From Candidatus Woesearchaeota archaeon (GTDB taxonomy: Archaea; Nanobdellota; Nanobdellia; Woesearchaeales; WAPJ01), in NCBI GenBank assembly GCA_015520785.1, contig WAPJ01000046.1, positions 1-10,846 of the forward strand: DNA of 10,846 bases, in the 5' to 3' direction. The notes beneath the pieces are model-generated. The model was not told the DNA's origin. It was given only the letters and a program-made list of their open reading frames with translations, and made no database searches. Made by a program: the position numbers and the translations under genes. Positions within the stretch are counted from its first letter, which is position 1, and each line of letters starts with the position of its first letter. This document shows, piece after piece, positions 6,801 through 10,846 of the stretch.

Positions 6801-7325
6801 CAAGAAGCGCATCCGATGAGAAAGATCCGGCTCGCCAAGATCACGCTCAATATTGGCGCGGGCCGTGACGCGCAGAAGCTTGAGAAGGGCATGATACTCC
6901 TCGAACGCATCACGCAGCGGAAGCCCGTGCAGACCATTACTCAGAAGCGTATCCCAAACTGGGAGTTGAGGCCGGGCGTGCCCGTGGGCGTGAAGGTAAC
7001 CGTCCGTGGTAAGCCTGCTGAGGAACTCCTCCGGAAGCTCCTCACCGCGAAAGACTTTACGCTCAGCGAGAAACAGTTTGACAATGAGGGGAATGTGAGC
7101 TTCGGCATCCCCGAGTATATTGACGTGGAAGGCCTCAAGTATGATCCCAAGCTTGGGATTATGGGCTTTGAAGTGGCTGTCACGCTTGAACGACCCGGCT
7201 TCCGGGTCAAGCACCGTCGCCTCCGTCCACGACGGATTCCCAAGGAGCATCGCATCAGCCGTGAGGAAGCAATCAGCTTCATGAAAGACGCTTTCAATGT
7301 GAAGATCCGTGAAGAGGAAGCCTGA
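6798..7325 (+). CDS. rpl5: Large-subunit ribosomal protein L5 (uL5)
   Basis: L5 binds 5S rRNA and forms part of the central protuberance. Family features in the 175-residue product are MRKIRLAKITLNIGAG (residues 7-22), the RKPVQTITQKRIPNWELRPG segment (41-60) with PVGVKVTVRG, and GNVSFGIPEYIDVEGLKYDP (98-117), GIMGFEVAVTLERPGFRV. The C-terminal RRIPKEHRISREEAISFMKD is archaeal in character. A second ATG in frame (6816) would remove six residues. The 6798 start is favoured because GTGAT at 6788-6792 lies exactly 5 nt before it, and archaeal L5 often has a few residues ahead of the MR motif. L5 also partners L18 (same operon) on 5S rRNA. Confidence 0.96.
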   Translation: MQEAHPMRKIRLAKITLNIGAGRDAQKLEKGMILLERITQRKPVQTITQKRIPNWELRPGVPVGVKVTVRGKPAEELLRKLLTAKDFTLSEKQFDNEGNVSFGIPEYIDVEGLKYDPKLGIMGFEVAVTLERPGFRVKHRRLRPRRIPKEHRISREEAISFMKDAFNVKIREEEA

Positions 7326-7338
7326 ATGGTGATGTCTC

Positions 7339-7569
7339 ATGACGTATAGTGATCCCCGCAAGATCCTCGTCCAGCTCCAGCATAAGCCTGGCAAGCTGAA
7401 GAAATACTTGAAGCATAACATGCCTCGCAAGCGGACGGGTGGGCGGCTTGAGAAGCGGTGTGACCGCTGCGGGAATCCCCGCGGGCATATCCGCAAGTAT
7501 GGCTTAAACCTCTGCCGCCGCTGCTTCCGCGAGATCGCACATGAGCTTGGCTTTGAAAAGTATGAATAA
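7339..7569 (+). CDS. rps14: Small-subunit ribosomal protein S14 (uS14), zinc-binding, with N-terminal extension
   Basis: S14 lies in the small-subunit head. The product is the zinc-binding form: Cys41, Cys44, Cys59 and Cys62 make a CxxC-x14-CxxC arrangement, followed by the conserved [10 protein letters not shown] ending. The [13 protein letters not shown] core is unmistakable. At 76 residues it is longer than the 50-56 of most archaeal zinc-type S14 proteins. The extra residues are N-terminal: about 25 residues with a Lys-rich pattern around [16 protein letters not shown]. The start is supported by GTGAT at 7329-7333 with a 5-nt spacer, so the extension is probably translated. I recall similar extensions in DPANN archaea; this was not checked here. 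Confidence 0.95.
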   Translation: MTYSDPRKILVQLQHKPGKLKKYLKHNMPRKRTGGRLEKRCDRCGNPRGHIRKYGLNLCRRCFREIAHELGFEKYE

Positions 7570-7621
7570 ACGAACGAGCATGAATACTACTCCTTAACAA
7601 AAAATGATGATGTGATGGCGT

Positions 7622-8014
7622 ATGAGCATGAATGACACGCTTGCCGCAGCCCTCAGCAAGATTGACATGGCAGAACAACGTAAGAAGTCTCTGGTGGAGA
7701 TTAGTCCTGCGAGCAAGCTCCTGCAGAACGTGCTCCGCATCCTCAAAGAGGAGGGTTATATTGAAGACTATACTGTTGAGGAGGATGCGCATGGGAGTCG
7801 CGTGATCGTCCAGCTGAATGGGAGTATTAACCGGGTGGGCGTGATCAAGCCCCGCGCAGCGGTGAGTGTGGATGGGTATGAGAAGTATGAGAAACGCTAC
7901 CTCCTCGCGAAGGACTTCGGCTTCCTCATCGTCAGTACGAATAAGGGATTAATGACACATCAGCAGGCGAAAGCCCAGAATCTCGGCGGACGCCTCATCG
8001 CATACTGCTATTAA
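7622..8014 (+). CDS. rps8: Small-subunit ribosomal protein S8 (uS8)
   Basis: S8 is a primary 16S rRNA binder in the central domain; in several organisms it also represses translation of its own operon. The 130-residue product has the standard archaeal length. Conserved parts are NDTLAAALSKIDMAE (residues 4-18), ISPASKLLQNVLRILKEEGYIEDY (about 27-50), the archaeal-type block INRVGVIKPRAAV and, at the C-terminus, YLLAKDFGFLIVSTNKGLMTHQQAKAQNLGG, the S8 signature. A second in-frame ATG (7628) is possible. The 7622 start is favoured by GTGAT at 7612-7616 with exactly 5 nt. The 52-bp gap before it is AT-rich compared with its surroundings. Confidence 0.96.
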   Translation: MSMNDTLAAALSKIDMAEQRKKSLVEISPASKLLQNVLRILKEEGYIEDYTVEEDAHGSRVIVQLNGSINRVGVIKPRAAVSVDGYEKYEKRYLLAKDFGFLIVSTNKGLMTHQQAKAQNLGGRLIAYCY

Positions 8015-8035
8015 AGCATTTGAGTGTGAGCGCGT

Positions 8036-8617
8036 ATGAACCGGAAGGAGAAGAAAGAAGCACGCAAGCACCTCTCCTATAGCATCCCTATCCCCGAGGG
8101 TGTGACAGTCACGTTCACGCCCGAGACGCGGGAGATTACCGTGCAGGGACCGAAGGGGACGCTCACACGCCGCTTTGCCGTGCTTAACGTGACAATCACT
8201 ATTCAGGATAACGAGTTCAGAGTGGAGAAGTATCCTGCGACGAAGAAGGATAAGCGACTCTTGCACACGCTCCGCGCACACGTGCGGAACATGCTGAAAG
8301 GCGTTACGGAAGGGCATACGTACAAGGTGCGTGCCGTGTCAAGCCACTTTCCCATGACGATCAGCAAGCAGGGGAACGAGCTTATCATCAAGAACTTTTA
8401 TGGTGAGAAGAAACCCCGCGTCTACCAGATCCCGGAGAACGTGAGTGTGGACGTGAGGGGGAATGAGATTATCATCATGAGTATTGACAAGGAGGCTGCG
8501 GGGAATGTTGCCGGCGCGCTTGAGAACCTGACGCGTAGGCCCGAGTTTGACACGCGCATCTTCCAGGATGGATTGTATATTGTTGAGAAGGATGGGAAGC
8601 CTATCCTCAAGGAATGA
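8036..8617 (+). CDS. rpl6: Large-subunit ribosomal protein L6 (uL6)
   Basis: L6 binds near the sarcin-ricin loop and the factor-binding site of the large subunit. The 193-residue product contains the two repeated L6 domains: the first opens at PIPEGVTVTFTPETREITVQGPKGTLTRRF (residues 18-47); the second holds the strongly conserved GNELIIKNFYGEKKPRVYQIPENVSV (about 112-137). The ending FDTRIFQDGLYIVEKDGKP is the archaeal/eukaryotic form. A basic stretch of about 12 residues (NRKEKKEARKH) precedes the usual start of the fold, making the protein slightly longer than the common 175-185. GTGAG at 8026-8030 lies 5 nt before the ATG. Confidence 0.96.
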   Translation: MNRKEKKEARKHLSYSIPIPEGVTVTFTPETREITVQGPKGTLTRRFAVLNVTITIQDNEFRVEKYPATKKDKRLLHTLRAHVRNMLKGVTEGHTYKVRAVSSHFPMTISKQGNELIIKNFYGEKKPRVYQIPENVSVDVRGNEIIIMSIDKEAAGNVAGALENLTRRPEFDTRIFQDGLYIVEKDGKPILKE

Positions 8618-8650
8618 GCGTGATGAAAACCGTATGAGTGTGATGGTCTG

Positions 8651-9319
8651 ATGAGCCTCCTCAACCTTCGGCGCTTGTTGAAACGACGTAAGCCAGTCTT
8701 CCTCGCGCAAGACTGGTATAAGCGGAAGCGTATCCGCCCCCGCTGGCGGAAGCCCCGCGGATTGCATAGTAAGATGCGCTTGCAGAAGCGTGGTAAGCCA
8801 GCCATTGTGAGTAGTGGCTGGCGGAGTCCGCGCGCCGTGCGCGGATTGAACCGGCAGGGCTTGCGCGAAGTCATCATCCGCACCGAGAAAGACCTCTCCC
8901 TGCTTGGTGAGGGCATGGTCGGCGTCTTCCACCGGCAGGTCAGCCTGAAGAACCGCCTCGAACTCATCAAGCTTGCTGAGGAGAAGGGTTTGCTGCTTGA
9001 CGAGAAGCAGGTTGAAGCAGCGCGTAAGGCTGCTGAGAAGCGTGAAGCACTCCGGAAGACGCGTGCAGCGCGAAAAGCGGAGAAGCAGAAGACTGCTGAG
9101 AAGCAGGAAGAAACACGTGAAGAAGCAGTGAGAGAGGAAGCCGTGAAGGAAGCAGCGGGGAAAGCAGAGAAGACGGCTAAAGGCAAAGCAAAACCAACAG
9201 GGAAGACGGCTGGAGGAGAAGATGAGAAACAAGAAGCCACTGGTGGCTCAGCAGAGGAGAAGGGTGCGGGGAAGGAAACGGAGGAAGAGGAGACAAGCAA
9301 GGAGAACGAGAAGGCCTGA
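8651..9319 (+). CDS. rpl32e: Large-subunit ribosomal protein L32e (eL32) with long charged C-terminal tail
   Basis: L32e is an archaeal/eukaryotic large-subunit protein with no bacterial counterpart. Residues 12-118 form the recognisable core: KPVFLAQDWYKRKRIRPRWRKPRGLHSKMRL, then IVSSGWRSPRAVRGLNRQGL, then the signature around KNRLELIKLAEEKGL. From about residue 119 to 222 the sequence is low-complexity, rich in Lys, Glu and Ala, ending in an acidic Glu/Lys stretch. Most archaeal L32e proteins I know end near the core, or carry an extra N-terminal domain as in haloarchaea, so a C-terminal tail of about 100 residues is unusual. It resembles the S3 tail in composition. The start has GTGAT at 8640-8644, with a 6-nt spacer rather than 5. 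Confidence 0.95.
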   Translation: MSLLNLRRLLKRRKPVFLAQDWYKRKRIRPRWRKPRGLHSKMRLQKRGKPAIVSSGWRSPRAVRGLNRQGLREVIIRTEKDLSLLGEGMVGVFHRQVSLKNRLELIKLAEEKGLLLDEKQVEAARKAAEKREALRKTRAARKAEKQKTAEKQEETREEAVREEAVKEAAGKAEKTAKGKAKPTGKTAGGEDEKQEATGGSAEEKGAGKETEEEETSKENEKA

Positions 9320-9418
9320 ACACCCGCTTACCAGAAAAGAGTATGCCTTTTAAACCCTCTTCATGACCCGCTGAACATCATACTCATCCAGCATACGTGA
9401 AAAATGGTCTGATGTCCC
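9320..9418 (+). other. Longest intergenic spacer (L32e-L19e)
   Basis: This 99-bp gap holds no ORF of note. Inside it are the TATA-like CTTTTAAA, a 7-base inverted repeat (GAGTATG at 9339-9345, CATACTC at 9379-9385; 33-nt loop) and a second, overlapping 6-base one (GTATGC 9341-9346, GCATAC 9391-9396). The two would compete for the same bases. There is no T-tract that would mark a terminator. It may be a 5' leader of L19e or simply loose spacing. Confidence 0.4.
9347..9354 (+). promoter_or_regulatory. Possible TATA-like box before L19e (weak)
   Basis: CTTTTAAA lies about 65 bp before the L19e ATG in the only spacer near 100 bp. Archaeal TATA boxes are AT-rich octamers about 26 bp before transcription starts, so a start near 9380 would be expected. 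It is a short match and no clear BRE is seen. I list it only as a candidate internal promoter. Confidence 0.2.
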
Positions 9419-9883
9419 ATGCAGCTGACAACCCAACGACGGCTTGCGGCACGCATCCTCAAGACGGGCGTGGACCGCGTCTGGATCGATCCCACCAGGC
9501 TTGAAGAGGTCAAGCAGGCGATCACGGCTGACGACCTCCGGAGGCTTATCAGCCAGGGCGTGATCCGCGCAGAGCCTGTTCAGGGTGTGAGCCGTGCCCG
9601 AGCGAATAAGCTGCACGCGCAGAAGCGGAAGGGACGGCGGCGTGGGCATGGCAGCCGGAAGGGGAAGGCAACCGCACGCCTCCCACGCAAGGAAGCCTGG
9701 GTCATCCGTATCCGCGCACAGCGGAAACTCCTCAAAAACTTGCTTGAAGAGGATAGGATTACGCGTGACGCGTATCGCGAAGCCTATCGGAAGGCGAAGG
9801 GCGGTGTCTTCAGGAGCAGGAAGCACCTCCTCCTCTACCTGCGCGAGCATCACGCGCTCCGCGAGGAGAAACAAGAAGCATGA
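9419..9883 (+). CDS. rpl19e: Large-subunit ribosomal protein L19e (eL19)
   Basis: L19e is an archaeal/eukaryotic large-subunit protein with long helices that reach across to the small subunit in some ribosomes. The 154-residue product has the usual archaeal length. Family blocks are TTQRRLAARILKTGVDRVWIDP (residues 4-25), the ITADDLRRLISQGVI helix, the Arg-rich SRARANKLHAQKRKGRRRGHGSRKGK (58-83), the archaeal hallmark, and AWVIRIRAQRKLLKNLLEEDRI with ITRDAYREAYRKAKGGVFRS. The gene follows the longest spacer of the window (99 bp). Its start has CTGAT at 9409-9413 with 5 nt. The 15 bases around this start (9410-9424) are identical to those around the L4 start. Confidence 0.96.
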   Translation: MQLTTQRRLAARILKTGVDRVWIDPTRLEEVKQAITADDLRRLISQGVIRAEPVQGVSRARANKLHAQKRKGRRRGHGSRKGKATARLPRKEAWVIRIRAQRKLLKNLLEEDRITRDAYREAYRKAKGGVFRSRKHLLLYLREHHALREEKQEA

Positions 9884-9916
9884 ATACAATTCATAATATG
9901 CTGAGTGTGATGGAGG

Positions 9917-10435
9917 ATGCGAAGCCGGAAGAATCGGTACACGGTGGCATACCGGCGGCGGCGTGAAGGCCGGACAGACTACCGGCTGCGTCTTAGGCTC
10001 TTGAAGAGCCGGAAGCCCCGTCTCGTGGTACGCCGAACGGCTTCGGGTGTCATCCTCCAGCTCGTGGAATACGCGCCTGACGGTGATATGGTCAGGATCA
10101 CCGTGGAGAGTCGCTTGTTGAAGAAGCATGGCTGGCCTCACGCGACAAAGAACCTGCCTGCAGCATTCCTCACAGGCTACTGGCTCGGCAGGCTCGCCCG
10201 GGCGAAGGGCTTTAGTGAGGCTATCCTTGACCTTGGCTTACAGTATCCTCATCCGAAGGGACGCTTATACGCGGCGCTCGCAGGCGCGCTCAAGGCAGGC
10301 ATGCTCATCCCGCATAGTCCCGAAGTCCTCCCTGATGAGGAACGTCTCATGGGCGGCCATCTTGAAGGGGATGTCCGTGCAAGAATTGAGGAGATGATGA
10401 AGAAGATTGACATGCTCGTCCCACTCACAGAATAA
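9917..10435 (+). CDS. rpl18: Large-subunit ribosomal protein L18 (uL18)
   Basis: L18 binds 5S rRNA together with L5 and helps form the central protuberance. The 172-residue product is shorter than many archaeal/eukaryotic-type L18 proteins (about 185-200). It starts with RSRKNRYTVAYRRRREGRTDYRLRLRLLKS, an archaeal L18/L5e opening, then PRLVVRRTASGVILQLVEY (residues 34-52). The middle part holds FLTGYWLGRLARAKG and the AILDLGLQYPHPKGRLYAALAGALKAGMLIPHS block, both typical, and the C-terminal helix region contains RIEEMMKKIDML. The ATG at 9917 is preceded by GTGAT (9907-9911) with a 5-nt spacer; the spacer itself reads GGAGG. The 75-bp gap after the gene separates it from S5. Confidence 0.95.
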   Translation: MRSRKNRYTVAYRRRREGRTDYRLRLRLLKSRKPRLVVRRTASGVILQLVEYAPDGDMVRITVESRLLKKHGWPHATKNLPAAFLTGYWLGRLARAKGFSEAILDLGLQYPHPKGRLYAALAGALKAGMLIPHSPEVLPDEERLMGGHLEGDVRARIEEMMKKIDMLVPLTE

Positions 10436-10510
10436 CCCCTCCGAGTAGCATGAGACCTGGAATATGTAGATGAACTGCTTGAAGAAAAAATGTGGAATGG
10501 TTGATGCGTG

Positions 10511-10846
10511 ATGAGCCCGAAGAAAGGCGTCGAGCCGAAGCTCAAGGCGGATGATGTTGAAGAACCCCTCCCAGAAGAAGTCGTTGATCTAGAGGAAGAG
10601 CGAACGGTCGCTCTGGCAGGCTGGACGCCGCGCACCGAGCTCGGCCGACGCGTCCAGAATGGTGAGATCACCACGTTTGACCAGCTTCTCGCAACGGGCA
10701 AGCCCATCCTTGAAGCAGAGATTGTTGACGTGCTCGTCCCCAACCTGGAAGTAGAATTAATCAATATTGGTCAGGCGAAGGGGAAGTTTGGCGGGGGGAA
10801 GCGCCGCGCCTTCAAGCAAACCCAGAAGAAAACGCAGGAGGGTAAT
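10511..10846 (+). CDS. rps5: Small-subunit ribosomal protein S5 (uS5), 5' part only
   Basis: S5 lies at the mRNA entry and affects decoding fidelity; archaeal S5 is usually about 200-220 residues. The first 112 codons are present and the gene runs off the window end in frame. After an acidic N-terminal extension of about 37 residues rich in Glu/Asp, the family begins with WTPRTELGRRVQNGEI (about residues 38-53) and ILEAEIVDVLVPNLEVELINIG. The next part reads GQAKGKFGGGKRRAFKQTQK. This differs from the common euryarchaeal form (VQRMTDSGRR) but leads to the expected double-stranded RNA-binding fold further on. The ATG start is supported by TTGAT at 10501-10505, exactly 5 nt upstream, one base away from GTGAT. 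Confidence 0.94.
   Translation, partial: MSPKKGVEPKLKADDVEEPLPEEVVDLEEERTVALAGWTPRTELGRRVQNGEITTFDQLLATGKPILEAEIVDVLVPNLEVELINIGQAKGKFGGGKRRAFKQTQKKTQEGN

Noticed and set aside
7326-7349. Out-of-frame ATG GTG ATG inside the S14 binding site
   Set aside because: It is a by-product of the recurring ATGGTGATG motif; the frame stops within a few codons inside S14.
7570-7621. AT-rich 52-bp S14-S8 spacer as an internal promoter
   Set aside because: It has no TATA-like octamer at a useful distance; the A-tract alone is not evidence.
8634-8651. Mini-ORF (ATG AGT GTG ATG GTC TGA) ending on the L32e start
   Set aside because: Five codons can arise by chance in a spacer rich in GTGATG. Its own upstream motif has the wrong spacing (9 nt).
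8339-9300. Two minus-strand open frames of nearly 300 codons opposite L6 and L32e
   Set aside because: They are antisense to clear ribosomal genes. Their Ser/Phe/Leu-rich low-complexity translations mirror the Lys/Glu-rich codons (AAG, GAG) of the L32e tail, and no domain is recognisable.
9350-10141. Minus-strand open frame of 263 codons opposite L19e and L18
   Set aside because: It lies across two conserved genes, shows no recognisable family and is best explained by codon composition of the sense strand.
10436-10510. 75-bp L18-S5 spacer as promoter or terminator
   Set aside because: I see neither a convincing TATA box nor a stem followed by a T-tract, only an A-rich run near 10485-10490.
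1-10846. A hidden novel system (defence, mobile, CRISPR or biosynthetic)
   Set aside because: Every gene is a known translation or RNA-processing component in standard archaeal order, with no inserted genes, repeats or leftover coding space.

Overview
The window is a stretch of an archaeal chromosome carrying the universal ribosomal-protein superoperon (S10 plus spc clusters). All 22 genes lie on the + strand with no inserted foreign gene. The archaeal assignment rests on the archaeal/eukaryotic-type proteins L32e, L19e and S4e, the archaeal eIF1/SUI1 homologue with an N-terminal zinc knuckle, and the RNase P protein Rpp29 encoded between L29 and S17. By eye the DNA is moderately GC-rich. Several protein details point to a DPANN-type archaeon as I remember those families: a roughly 30-residue N-terminal extension on S14, a GKFGGGKRR-type segment in S5, and long disordered C-terminal tails on S3 and L32e. 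That placement is an inference, not a demonstrated fact.

Layout. Positions 1-3065 hold the 3' part of L3, then L4, L23, L2, S19 and L22 (S10 cluster). S3 follows, overlapping L22 by 4 nt, then L29, eIF1 and Rpp29, the last three chained by 4-nt overlaps (3062-4860). From 4896 to 8617 come S17, L14, L24, S4e, L5, S14, S8 and L6. From 8651 to the end come L32e, L19e, L18 and the first 112 codons of S5. Most spacers are under 36 bp. The exceptions are S14-S8 (52 bp), L18-S5 (75 bp) and L32e-L19e (99 bp). No stretch above 100 bp lacks a gene.

How it works together. All products are ribosomal subunits or act in translation initiation and RNA processing, so the block looks like one long transcription unit for balanced ribosome assembly. 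The most distinctive signal is translational. Of 21 visible starts, 16 have a GTGAT-like motif (8 exact, 8 with one mismatch) exactly 5 nt before the ATG. This matches only the inner half of the usual archaeal anti-Shine-Dalgarno sequence, with no AGGAG part. It settles several start choices.

I found no CRISPR array, mobile element, tRNA, rRNA or unknown defence or metabolic system. Gene order is the ordinary archaeal one. The points worth a second look are the initiation signal, the low-complexity tails with altered serine codon use, and the unusually long spacer before L19e.
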